From: Deinococcus terrestris
Lineage (GTDB): Bacteria > Deinococcota > Deinococci > Deinococcales > Deinococcaceae
Length of the DNA: 20,997 bases
Assembly: GCF_009377345.1 (NCBI RefSeq)
Contig: NZ_WBSL01000022.1
Location: forward strand, 1-20,997
Reading direction: 5' to 3'
Shown: positions 1 through 12,414 of the stretch, piece by piece
Position numbering within the stretch: position 1 is the stretch's first letter
Layout: each line of letters starts with the position of its first letter
Position numbers and translations under genes: made by a program
The notes under the pieces: generated by a model
Told to the model about the DNA's origin: nothing
Database searches by the model: none
Seen by the model: the letters and a program-made list of their open reading frames with translations, nothing else

Positions 1-1
1 C

Positions 2-1045
<1,044 letters not shown>

Positions 1046-1059
1046 ACGGCAGGTGCAGA

Positions 1060-1097
1060 AAGCCGCCGACCAACACGGTTCGGCGGCTTCTTTGTTT
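1060..1097 (+). terminator. Intrinsic terminator of ftsH
   Basis: A perfect 10-bp stem (AAGCCGCCGA at 1060-1069 with TCGGCGGCTT at 1080-1089) has a 10-base loop and is followed by the T-rich tract CTTTGTTTCC. It sits 15 bases after the ftsH stop codon. Confidence 0.88.
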
Positions 1098-1106
1098 CCA
1101 GCTGTC

Positions 1107-1245
1107 AGAGCACTGGGCAGAATTATGGCCCCCGGAGAACAGCGCCCCAGGGGCTTCCCCAAACGCCCAATGTTCTCCTTAAATTCGCTCGCCCTGCTCG
1201 GCCAACGAATGCGGGACACCACCGCATTCTTATGGCAAATGCTCT
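1107..1245. repeat. Structured intergenic inverted-repeat element (possible small noncoding repeat or MITE-like element)
   Basis: No gene is seen between the ftsH terminator and the mscS-like gene. The stretch is highly structured. The ends AGAGCA (1107-1112) and TGCTCT (1240-1245) are perfect inverted repeats, and the similarity continues inward imperfectly for about 23 bases (roughly 15 of 23 match, including TTATGG-like cores). Inside are two hairpins: GGAGAACA (1134-1141) with TGTTCTCC (1171-1178), enclosing GCCCCAGGGGC (1144-1154); and GAATGCGG (1207-1214) with CCGCATTC (1222-1229). No T-tract follows any of them, so a simple terminator is unlikely. The right end overlaps the TAG stop of the mscS-like gene. 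Small noncoding repeats are known in Deinococcus genomes; membership in such a family is inferred, not shown. Confidence 0.45.
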
Positions 1246-2437
1246 AAATCTCCTCGTCCTCCGGGTCGCGCATCTGGGAGGGGGGGACCGGAGCCTGAGT
1301 GCGGTTCTGGTCGCGGCGGGGGTCGGGGGCCGGGGGATTGCCCGACACCTTGATCTCCAGCGGGGTCGACCCGAAGCTCAGGCTGCGCTGCGGGGCCGGA
1401 ATCTCGATCCCTGCCTCATCCATGGCGATCTTGATGCGGCGATTGAACTCGCGGCCCAGGGCGTACTGGCCCTTGGGCTGCACCTTGTACAGCGCCCGCA
1501 GGGTGACGCCGTCGGGGGCGAGGTTGGTGACGCCCTGAATCTCGGGCTCCTCCAGAAAAGACGCCGACCACGCCGGGTCCGCGTGCAGTTCGCGGCTGAC
1601 CCGCTCCAGCACCCGCAGCGCCTCGTCAATGTCGGCGCCGTAGGTCACGTCCACGGTGGCGACCACCCGCGACCAGTCCTTGCTGCTCACGCTGACCGTC
1701 TGAATCTGCCCGTTGGGAATCAGGTGAACGGTGCCGTCGAGCGCCCGCAGCGCGGTCAGGCGCAGGTTCAGGCGCTCCACCGTGCCCGAGAGCTGCCCGG
1801 TGTTCACGGTGATCACGTCGCCCACCCCGTACTGGTCTTCGAGCAGGATGAAAAAGCCGGTGAACACGTCTTTGATCAGGCTCTGTGCTCCGAAGCCTAC
1901 CGCGAGGCCCAGCACCGACACCCCGGCCAGCAGGCTGGTCGCGTTGACCCCCAGCGCCTGCAAGCCGGCGATCAGGGCGAGAATCACCAGCGCGACCTTC
2001 AGGGTGCTGTCCACCACCCCGCGCAGGGTCTGGACGCGCACGGTGCGGCGGTTGAACTGCTCTTCTGCCACGATGCGCGAGGTCAGGGTGCCGATCAGGT
2101 TCCAACCGATCAGGGACAGGGCCACGATCACCAAGACTTGCCCGGCGCTGTGCCGGAAGCCGTCCACGATGTCCCCGCCGAGGTCAAACAGCACGGGCAC
2201 GCTGGGAAGGTAAGCCACCCGCGTGGCGACCGCCAGCCAGCCCAGCGCCACCACGGCGGTCCACAACCAGCCCAGCCCCGACACGAGCCGGGGGGGCGCG
2301 TGGCCCTCCAGCGCCCGCAGCACGGTCCGCCCGAAGCGGTAGAGCGCGTAGGCCACCACCAGGGTTAGCCCCAGGCCGAGCCACACCTGGGGCTTTTGAA
2401 ATTGAAAGGTGAGTTCGTTCAGCAGGTCGTCGGACAT
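1244..2437 (-). CDS. MscS-family mechanosensitive ion channel
   Basis: A 397-residue inner-membrane protein of the small-conductance mechanosensitive channel family, which opens under membrane tension to release solutes on osmotic downshock. Hydrophobic segments lie at about residues 17-40, 51-78, 96-119 and 146-163. They are followed by the pore-lining helix and family signature at about 165-199 (SLLAGVSVLGLAVGFGAQ then SLIKDVFTGFFILLEDQY), and then the cytoplasmic beta and alpha/beta domains. The acidic, proline-rich tail ends PEDEEI. The ATG at 2437 (MSDDLLNEL) is preferred over an upstream in-frame TTG at 2473, because it is an ATG and leads directly into the amphipathic N-terminus. It has only a weak GAGG-like site. 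The gene lies 43 bases after plsX on the same strand and is probably the last gene of that transcript. The stop codon falls within the end of the 1107-1245 repeat. Confidence 0.93.
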   Translation of the reverse strand: MSDDLLNELTFQFQKPQVWLGLGLTLVVAYALYRFGRTVLRALEGHAPPRLVSGLGWLWTAVVALGWLAVATRVAYLPSVPVLFDLGGDIVDGFRHSAGQVLVIVALSLIGWNLIGTLTSRIVAEEQFNRRTVRVQTLRGVVDSTLKVALVILALIAGLQALGVNATSLLAGVSVLGLAVGFGAQSLIKDVFTGFFILLEDQYGVGDVITVNTGQLSGTVERLNLRLTALRALDGTVHLIPNGQIQTVSVSSKDWSRVVATVDVTYGADIDEALRVLERVSRELHADPAWSASFLEEPEIQGVTNLAPDGVTLRALYKVQPKGQYALGREFNRRIKIAMDEAGIEIPAPQRSLSFGSTPLEIKVSGNPPAPDPRRDQNRTQAPVPPSQMRDPEDEEI

Positions 2438-2480
2438 CGCCCCAGCCTCGCATGAGCACGTGAGGGGGGGCAACGCGGGC

Positions 2481-3509
2481 TCAGGTGGGGGCCAGCGCCG
2501 CCTCCAGCCGGGCGATCAGGTCGGCCTCGTGGGCGCGGGCCGCCCGAAGCAGGGCGTTCTTGACTGCGCGGGCGTCAGCGCTGCCGTGTCCGATAAAGGC
2601 CAGCCCGCGCACCCCGATCAGGATGCTTGCCCCGTAGGTGCTAGGGTCCATCCGCTCGGCCAGCCCGCGCAGCGCCGGGCGCACCAGCAGGCCGCCCACC
2701 TTGGTTTTCAGGCTGCCTCCCAGCGCCTCGCGCACCCACCCGAAAAGGACCTTGGCCTCCCCCTCCGCGAGCTTGAGCACCACGTTTCCGGTAAAGCCGT
2801 CGGTCACCACGATATCGGTGGTCCCCTGAAAGAGGTCGCGGCCCTCCACGTTGCCGTGGAAATTGATGCCGTGGCCGTGCAGCTCGCGCAACAGGCCGTG
2901 GGCCTCCAGCACGAGCTGGCTGCCCTTGTGCGGCTCCTCCCCGATGGAGAGCAGGCCCACCGTGGGGTTCTCGCGGTCCTCGACCACCCGCAGATACACG
3001 GTCGCCAGCCGCGCCCACTGGGCGAGGTACGCCGCCTTCACGTCCGCGTTCGCCCCCACGTCCAGCAGGGTCACGAAGCCCTGCTTGCTGGGGAGGTGCG
3101 TCAGGATGGCGGGCCGGTCCACGCCCCTGACCCGCCCCAGGGTCAGCAGCGCCGAGGCCATCGTGGCCCCGCTGTGGCCCATGCTGACGGCGGCGGCGGC
3201 CCGGCCTTCCTTGACCAACCGGGTGCAGACGTTGATGCTCGCGCCCGTGCGGCCCCGCACGTCCGAGGCGTGCTCCTCCATCCCGATCACGTCGGATGCG
3301 TCCACCACGTCGAGTGGCAGGCTGGCGCTGCCAGGGTGCTTGCCGAGTTCGGCGTGCAGCGCCACCCGTGGCCCGACGAGCAGCACCGGCACCCCCGCAC
3401 GGGCCGCCTGCACGGCGCCCTCCACATTCGGCGCGGCCCCGTGGTCCCCGCCCACCGCGTCCAGAGCGATGGGCAGGGTGGTTTTCGGCGTGCCCGGCTC
3501 AGCGCTCAT
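2481..3509 (-). CDS. plsX: Phosphate acyltransferase PlsX
   Basis: PlsX converts acyl-ACP plus phosphate to acyl-phosphate, the donor for PlsY in the first step of phospholipid synthesis. It is a peripheral membrane enzyme. The 342-residue length is normal. Visible motifs are LDAVGGDHGA (residues 16-25, canonical DAMGGD), SMGHSGATMASA (canonical SAGNTGALMA), LLDVGANAD, GNVEGRD and VTDGFTGNVVLK. Two motifs differ from the textbook form (DAV for DAM, HSG for NTG), but the pattern is intact and I read the enzyme as functional. The ATG has GGAG five bases upstream and overlaps the end of the NYN-domain gene by 11 bases, implying translational coupling. plsX often sits beside rpmF and fab genes; here it does not. 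Confidence 0.95.
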   Translation of the reverse strand: MSAEPGTPKTTLPIALDAVGGDHGAAPNVEGAVQAARAGVPVLLVGPRVALHAELGKHPGSASLPLDVVDASDVIGMEEHASDVRGRTGASINVCTRLVKEGRAAAAVSMGHSGATMASALLTLGRVRGVDRPAILTHLPSKQGFVTLLDVGANADVKAAYLAQWARLATVYLRVVEDRENPTVGLLSIGEEPHKGSQLVLEAHGLLRELHGHGINFHGNVEGRDLFQGTTDIVVTDGFTGNVVLKLAEGEAKVLFGWVREALGGSLKTKVGGLLVRPALRGLAERMDPSTYGASILIGVRGLAFIGHGSADARAVKNALLRAARAHEADLIARLEAALAPT

Positions 3510-4083
3510 CGGGCTCCGTCAGCGCCGCCGTGACGTAAAAGGGGCGGCCTCCCTCGGCGCGGCCCTCGCTGGGCAGGCGGTAGCCGGGGCGCTCGACCTC
3601 TGCGCGGAGGGCCGAGAGGTCCACGTACTCGTCGGCGGCGTTGCGCAGCTCGTAGCTCGTCATCTCGGGAATGCTCGCCACGACCACCCGCTTGCCCCGC
3701 GCCCGCAGCACCTCGACCGGGCGCTCGAAGTCGCCGTCGCCGGTCAGCAGGATGGCCGTGTCAAACCGGTCGGCCGTGGTCAGCAGGTCGGTCACCAGGA
3801 AGATGTCGAGACTGGCCCGGCGCTGCGTCTCGCCGTGCTCGTCGGTGACCTCGCGCAGGGGCCGGGTGCGGACCGTGTAGCCCATGTAGGTCAGGGCGTC
3901 CACGAAGCGCTTTTGCTTGTCGTCGGGGTGGGCGGGCACCGCCGTGTAATAGAAGGCGTTGTGGAGGGTGCCGCCCGCGCGGAAGTGCTCCAGAATCTTG
4001 CGGTGGTCGAAGTTCCAACCCAGGCGGCGGGCCGCCGCGTAGACGTTGGCACCGTCAATAAAGAGGGCAATGCGTTCAGTCAT
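3499..4083 (-). CDS. NYN-domain (LabA/DUF88-type, PIN-like) putative ribonuclease
   Basis: A 194-residue protein with the NYN fold, a PIN-like nuclease domain. The N-terminal strand IALFIDGANVY carries Asp10 and Asn13. The middle strand LDIFLVTDLL carries Asp92 and Asp98. The segment ILLTGDGDFERPVEVLRARG carries Asp115 and Asp117. These acidic residues match the metal-binding set of NYN/PIN nucleases. The family includes LabA-like proteins and RNases acting on structured RNA or tRNA; the target here is unknown. The C-terminal 40 residues are basic and low in complexity. The ATG at 4083 has AGGAG seven bases upstream. The gene starts 30 bases after the DUF309 gene and overlaps plsX, placing a nuclease in a membrane-lipid operon. 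Fold confident; function only general. Confidence 0.87.
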   Translation of the reverse strand: MTERIALFIDGANVYAAARRLGWNFDHRKILEHFRAGGTLHNAFYYTAVPAHPDDKQKRFVDALTYMGYTVRTRPLREVTDEHGETQRRASLDIFLVTDLLTTADRFDTAILLTGDGDFERPVEVLRARGKRVVVASIPEMTSYELRNAADEYVDLSALRAEVERPGYRLPSEGRAEGGRPFYVTAALTEPDER

Positions 4084-4095
4084 AAAGGCTCCTGG

Positions 4096-4113
4096 CGGGG
4101 CACGGTGGCCCCG
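4096..4113 (-). other. Intercistronic RNA hairpin between the DUF309 and NYN genes
   Basis: A 6-bp perfect stem (CGGGGC with GCCCCG, six-base loop) fills most of the 30-base gap. It sits directly after the DUF309 stop codon and before the AGGAG of the NYN gene. There is no U-tract, so it is not an intrinsic terminator. It could tune translation or protect an mRNA end. Confidence 0.5.
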
Positions 4114-4464
4114 TCATCCCTCAGCATACGGGACCGGCTTCAGCCCGAGTTGTGGCCGCCCGGCCGGGTCGTGCAGCGCCGCCCAGACCTCCCCCCGCAA
4201 CCGCCGCAGGTCCACCCCGCCGTAGGTGTCGGGGAGACGCCCCAGGTATACCTCCGCCTTGTGGAAGTTGCGGTGGGTCAGGCTGCCGTGGTGCCAGCGC
4301 TTGTGCAGCGCGGCGGCGAGCAGGATCAGGGCCTGGAGAAAGTCTCGCTCGGCACCCGTCGCCGTCCCCCACGGCGTCTCCCAGGCCTCATGCGCCTCCC
4401 ACCACTCGCCCGCGTCGAAGAGCCGGGCACCCTCACTCAGATGATTCTCGCCTCTCCCGGTCAT
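4114..4464 (-). CDS. DUF309 family protein
   Basis: A small helical protein of 116 residues in the DUF309 family. The signature is LFDAGEWWEAHEAWE (residues 15-29), followed by GAERDFLQALILLAAALHK and a second half with NFHKAEVYLGRL. Conserved Glu and His residues in EAHEAWE suggest a buried polar or metal site, but no activity is established for the family. There is no Shine-Dalgarno site before the ATG (the preceding bases are pyrimidine-rich). Instead a TAGCCT -10 box ends six bases before the ATG, suggesting a leaderless mRNA. It is the first gene of the likely operon DUF309-NYN-plsX-mscS and is divergent from trxA. Confidence 0.88.
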   Translation of the reverse strand: MTGRGENHLSEGARLFDAGEWWEAHEAWETPWGTATGAERDFLQALILLAAALHKRWHHGSLTHRNFHKAEVYLGRLPDTYGGVDLRRLRGEVWAALHDPAGRPQLGLKPVPYAEG

Positions 4465-4470
4465 GGAAGG

Positions 4471-4476
4471 AGGCTA
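4471..4476 (-). promoter_or_regulatory. Putative leaderless -10 box of the DUF309-NYN-plsX-mscS operon
   Basis: TAGCCT (minus strand) fits the TANNNT form and ends six bases before the ATG at 4464, so transcription would start at or next to the A of the start codon. I see no good -35 element at 16-18 bases. The same spacing occurs at two other genes in this window. Confidence 0.5.
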
Positions 4477-4566
4477 ATGCACCCTGTCAGGCAGGCGGCC
4501 CCGGCCCGATGAACCCACGGTTAGGCTGTCCGCATCTGCCGCATATCCGCTCATGCCCCCAGGGGG

Positions 4567-4572
4567 TATATT
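4567..4572 (+). promoter_or_regulatory. Putative leaderless -10 box of trxA
   Basis: TATATT lies six bases before the ATG at 4579. No ribosome binding site fits in the six bases CGGTTC, so the mRNA is probably leaderless. The box is close to the consensus TATAAT. No clear -35 is seen; the bases just upstream are CCCCCAGGGGG. Confidence 0.68.
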
Positions 4573-4578
4573 CGGTTC

Positions 4579-4911
4579 ATGAAGCCTGTGGAACTCACGG
4601 ACAGCACCTTCCAGAGCGAGACGGCCGAGGGCCTGACCCTGGTGGACTTCTGGGCGCCCTGGTGTGGTCCCTGCCGCATCATCGCTCCCGTCATCGAGGA
4701 ACTCGCCGGGCAGTACGAGGGACGGGTCAAGGTCGCCAAGCTCAACGTGGACGACAACCCCAGCGTCTCCGGTCAGTACCGGGTGATGAGCATCCCCACC
4801 ATGATCCTCTTTAAAGACGGTCAACCCGTTGAGGGCATGGTCGGCGCTCAGCCCAAGCGGGCCTTTGAGGCCCTGCTCGACAAGTACGCGGCGGCTGCTG
4901 TCACCAACTGA
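4579..4911 (+). CDS. trxA: Thioredoxin
   Basis: A 110-residue cytoplasmic thioredoxin that reduces protein disulfides and is itself recycled by thioredoxin reductase. The active site WCGPC lies at residues 28-32 (Cys29, Cys32). The buried acid Asp23 is in LVDFWAPW, and the cis-proline Pro73 is in SIPT. The later GQPVEGMVGAQPK matches the typical end of the fold. Length and motifs are fully standard, with no extra domain. The ATG is preceded by a -10 box rather than a ribosome binding site, which points to leaderless translation. It is monocistronic: a terminator follows and the next gene is convergent. Thioredoxin has an evident role in oxidative-stress defence in a radiation-resistant genus, but nothing in the sequence shows special regulation. 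Confidence 0.97.
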   Translation: MKPVELTDSTFQSETAEGLTLVDFWAPWCGPCRIIAPVIEELAGQYEGRVKVAKLNVDDNPSVSGQYRVMSIPTMILFKDGQPVEGMVGAQPKRAFEALLDKYAAAAVTN

Positions 4912-4928
4912 CCTGTTCACCCCTGCCA

Positions 4929-4956
4929 GGGCCGCCTCTTTCCGGGGCGGCCTTTC
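4929..4956. terminator. Terminator between convergent trxA and serine hydrolase genes
   Basis: GGCCGCC (4930-4936) pairs with GGCGGCC (4946-4952), with extra wobble pairs inside, followed on the plus strand by TTTCG. It lies 18 bases after the trxA stop and 7 bases beyond the stop of the convergent gene, so it can serve trxA and perhaps both. The T-tract is short. Confidence 0.7.
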
Positions 4957-4962
4957 GCGTGG

Positions 4963-5526
4963 TCAGAAGCGCGTAAAGGGATGCGGTGTCCAGGCATGCA
5001 GGCACTCGGAGAGCAGCACTTCACCGTCGGGCCAGTCGCCGTGCCCGCTGGCAGTATTGAGGTGCCCGGCCTCCCCCGCCGTGACGAACTCGGCGCCCCA
5101 GGTGTCGGCCAGGGCCTCCGCCCACTTGGACGCTGCGTAGGGATCGTTCTCGCTCGCCACCACCAGCGCCGGAAAGGGTAATGGGGCGGACGGGAGGGGA
5201 GCGAAGCGGCGCACCTCCTCGGGCGCGTTGGGGCGTTCCGGGTCCGGCGGCGCGACGAGCAGGGCACCGCGCACCCGCTCCGGCACCTCAAAGTGGGCCG
5301 CCCAGTGCGCCACCGTGGGCACACCGCAGGAATGCGCCACCAGCACGAGTTCGCCGGGCGTGTCCCGCACCACCTCGTCCAGCCGGGCGGCCCAGGCGTG
5401 CGGGTCCGGTTCCTCCGGGTCGTCCTGCCGCACCCGCGCCGCCCCGAACTTCCGTTCCCAGAGGGTCTGCCAGTGCTCTGGCCCACTGTCTCCCAGGCCG
5501 GGCACGATCACGAGGGTAGGGGTCAC
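4963..5526 (-). CDS. RBBP9/YdeN-type alpha/beta serine hydrolase
   Basis: A 187-residue cytoplasmic alpha/beta hydrolase. It starts with the strand TLVIVPGLGDSGPEHWQ, the hallmark of the RBBP9/YdeN family. The nucleophile elbow is AHSCG with Ser66. The catalytic Asp is Asp128 in ASENDPY and the His is His155 in AGHLN, so the triad is complete. Substrates of bacterial members are not known; esterase activity is the usual expectation. The start is GTG at 5526. No Shine-Dalgarno site is present, but TAGCTT ends six bases upstream, so the message is probably leaderless. The gene lies between the end of the ribosomal cluster and the convergent trxA. Confidence 0.9.
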   Translation of the reverse strand: MTPTLVIVPGLGDSGPEHWQTLWERKFGAARVRQDDPEEPDPHAWAARLDEVVRDTPGELVLVAHSCGVPTVAHWAAHFEVPERVRGALLVAPPDPERPNAPEEVRRFAPLPSAPLPFPALVVASENDPYAASKWAEALADTWGAEFVTAGEAGHLNTASGHGDWPDGEVLLSECLHAWTPHPFTRF

Positions 5527-5532
5527 GGGGGG

Positions 5533-5538
5533 AAGCTA
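5533..5538 (-). promoter_or_regulatory. Putative leaderless -10 box of the serine hydrolase gene
   Basis: TAGCTT (minus strand) is followed by six C residues and then the GTG start. This is the third case in this window of TANNNT plus exactly six bases plus start codon without a ribosome binding site. Confidence 0.55.
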
Positions 5539-5564
5539 TCAGCTTTCGGCGGTCAGCCCTCAAC

Positions 5565-5593
5565 AAAGAAAAACCCCGCCGAAGCGGGGCTTT
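5565..5593 (-). terminator. Intrinsic terminator of the alpha operon (after rplQ)
   Basis: On the minus strand GCCCCGC-TTCG-GCGGGG is followed by TTTTTCTTTG. The stem has six perfect G:C pairs (5574-5579 with 5584-5589) closed by a stable UUCG loop. It lies 15 bases after the rplQ stop and ends the long ribosomal transcript. Confidence 0.93.
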
Positions 5594-5607
5594 GGACACG
5601 TCTGGTT

Positions 5608-5958
<351 letters not shown>

Positions 5959-5978
5959 GGGGATTCTCCTTGGGGGTC

Positions 5979-6006
5979 GGGCGCGGGGAGACAAAGCCCC
6001 GCGCCC
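5979..6006 (-). other. Strong intercistronic RNA hairpin between rpoA and rplQ
   Basis: A perfect 10-bp stem (GGGCGCGGGG with CCCCGCGCCC) has an eight-base loop. It lies five bases after the rpoA stop and upstream of the rplQ ribosome binding site. No U-tract follows in the direction of transcription. It may be an RNA processing site, a 3' end protector for rpoA, or a partial attenuator. Confidence 0.65.
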
Positions 6007-6011
6007 CTGAA

Positions 6012-7635
<1,624 letters not shown>

Positions 7636-7651
7636 GTCTTGATCTCCTTGC

Positions 7652-7762
7652 GGTGGCAGGCCTCACGCCCGCTCACCGGGTCTGCGGCCCTCTGGCGCCC
7701 GCTTCCTCGCCGGTGGTGCGGCTCTCTTCCCCGGAAACGGGCCGGAGTCAGGCGGAAGCGGG
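7652..7762 (-). promoter_or_regulatory. Structured rpsD leader, candidate S4 autoregulatory RNA
   Basis: The 150-base gap between rpsK and rpsD (7636-7785) holds no gene. On the minus strand CCCGCTTCC-GCC (7762-7751) pairs with GGC-GA-GGAAGCGGG (7711-7698), a 12-bp helix with a two-base bulge closing a 39-base loop. A second hairpin, GGTG-A-GCGGGC with GCCTGCCACC (7677-7652), makes ten pairs with one bulged A. It ends just before the rpsD ribosome binding site (AAGGAG, 7649-7644). S4 is an established autoregulator in E. coli and Bacillus. Its use of this leader is an inference from position and structure. Confidence 0.5.
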
Positions 7763-7785
7763 ACAGGTGGACACGCGCGGCGCCC

Positions 7786-8565
<780 letters not shown>

Positions 8566-8567
8566 GC

Positions 8568-8681
<114 letters not shown>

Positions 8682-8728
8682 GCGTCCTCCTCGCAGCCGC
8701 CTCACGTCGCCTCCATCAATCTGGTGAC

Positions 8729-8766
8729 GCGCTCAGCAGCGCTCGACCCCCCTGGCCCTGGGGCCA
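8729..8766 (-). other. Two small hairpins in the infA-rpmJ gap
   Basis: The 122-base gap 8682-8803 has no gene. On the minus strand it holds TGGCC-CCAG-GGCCA (8766-8753) and GCGCT-GCTG-AGCGC (8742-8729), both perfect 5-bp stems with four-base loops. No T-tract and no convincing -10/-35 pair is seen. They could be part of a leader for the alpha operon. Confidence 0.4.
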
Positions 8767-8803
8767 TCTTCGGGGAATCTGATGGGTACCTGTGCCCGGA
8801 AGG

Positions 8804-9061
<258 letters not shown>

Positions 9062-9093
9062 GTAACCTCCAGGCCTGATACAAGCCAAAGGGG

Positions 9094-9123
9094 AAGTTAG
9101 CACGCGGAAGGGCCAGGGGGCAA
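9094..9123 (-). promoter_or_regulatory. Possible weak promoter upstream of infA
   Basis: On the minus strand TTGCCC (9123-9118) and TAACTT (9099-9094) are separated by 18 bases, about 33 bases before the GTG of infA. This fits the general sigma-70 layout with a TANNNT -10, but such matches arise by chance. It would allow infA and the alpha operon to be transcribed apart from the genes above. Confidence 0.3.
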
Positions 9124-9153
9124 GCTCCCGCGCTCCGCCCCCGCCGCCTGGAC

Positions 9154-9747
<594 letters not shown>

Positions 9748-9830
9748 CGTTCCTCCTTCAGGGAGTACAGCATAGAGGCCGGGCGCCGGGGCGGCCCTGT
9801 CTCCCTGGACGTGACGGCCCGGCCGGGGCC

Positions 9831-9860
9831 AAAGAAAACCGCCCACCCGGAGGTGAGCGG
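9831..9860 (-). terminator. Terminator-like hairpin directly after secY
   Basis: On the minus strand CCGCTCACC-TCCG-GGTGGGCGG is followed by TTTTCTTT. The stem is eight pairs with one mismatch and a UCCG loop, 15 bases after the secY stop. It has the form of an intrinsic terminator in the middle of the superoperon and may end or attenuate the S10-spc transcript. Confidence 0.75.
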
Positions 9861-9874
9861 CGGAGCAGAAGGCT

Positions 9875-11197
<1,323 letters not shown>

Positions 11198-11198
11198 G

Positions 11199-11838
<640 letters not shown>

Positions 11839-11842
<4 letters not shown>

Positions 11843-12414
11843 AGGGCACCTCCCGCCTGGGCCGCACCGGCCTCGGTGGTGGCCGAAACCGCAGCGGCAC
11901 CCGCCACGCGGGGCTGCTCGCCCAGGCCACGGGCCGAACGCACCTGCTTGGCGGTGCGCAGGTTCTTCAGGCCGTCGAACACCGCGTAGGCCACGTTGAC
12001 CTTGTTGCGGCTGCCGAGCTCCTTGGAAAGCATGTTGGTGATGCCCGCGAGCTCCGCGATCGAGCGGGGCACGGTGCCCGCAATCACACCGGTACCGGGA
12101 CCGGCGGGCTTGAGCAGCACGCGGCTGGTGCTGTTCTCACCGACGATGTCGTGGGGAATAGTGCCGTTTTCCACGGGCACGGTGATCATGTTCTTGCGGG
12201 CGATCGCCTTGGCCTTCTCGATGGCGACCGGCACTTCCTTGGCCTTGCCGATGCCCATGCCGACCCGGCCGTTGCGGTCACCCAGAATTACGAGCGCGGC
12301 GAAGCGGAAGCGGCGGCCCCCCTGGTAGGTCTTGGACGTGCGGTTGACGAACAGCATCTTCTCTTCGAATTCGCTGGTCTCGCGCTCGCGGTCATTGCGA
12401 CGATTAAAAGTCAA
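11839..12414 (-). CDS. rpsE: 30S ribosomal protein S5
   Basis: S5 (191 residues) lies on the solvent side of the 30S subunit, affects decoding accuracy and lines the mRNA entry. The double-stranded-RNA-binding N-terminal domain ([40 protein letters not shown]) is followed by the C-terminal domain ([21 protein letters not shown]) and an Ala/Gly-rich tail of about 35 residues. The start is not ATG. TTG at 12414 ([12 protein letters not shown]) has GGGAGGG about five bases upstream, while the in-frame GTG at 12420 directly abuts that site. I choose the TTG. The start overlaps rplR by 11 bases. The open frame upstream to 12501 is inside rplR and is rejected. Confidence 0.95.

Noticed and set aside
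1207..1229. Hairpin after the mscS-like gene taken as its terminator
   Set aside because: The 8-bp stem has no T-tract on the minus strand and fits better as part of the larger inverted-repeat element.
1232..2368. Long plus-strand open frame of 378 codons opposite the MscS-like gene
   Set aside because: It is the antisense shadow of a clear membrane channel gene. Its composition (Gln, His, Gly, Arg rich, no domain) is typical of antisense frames in high-GC DNA.
2851..4512. Plus-strand open frame of 553 codons
   Set aside because: It runs antisense across plsX, the NYN gene and the DUF309 gene, all with recognised families. It has no recognisable motif of its own.
4544..4549. A -35 box for trxA
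   Set aside because: The bases at the expected distance (TATCCG) do not resemble TTGACA, and no nearby shift gives a good match.
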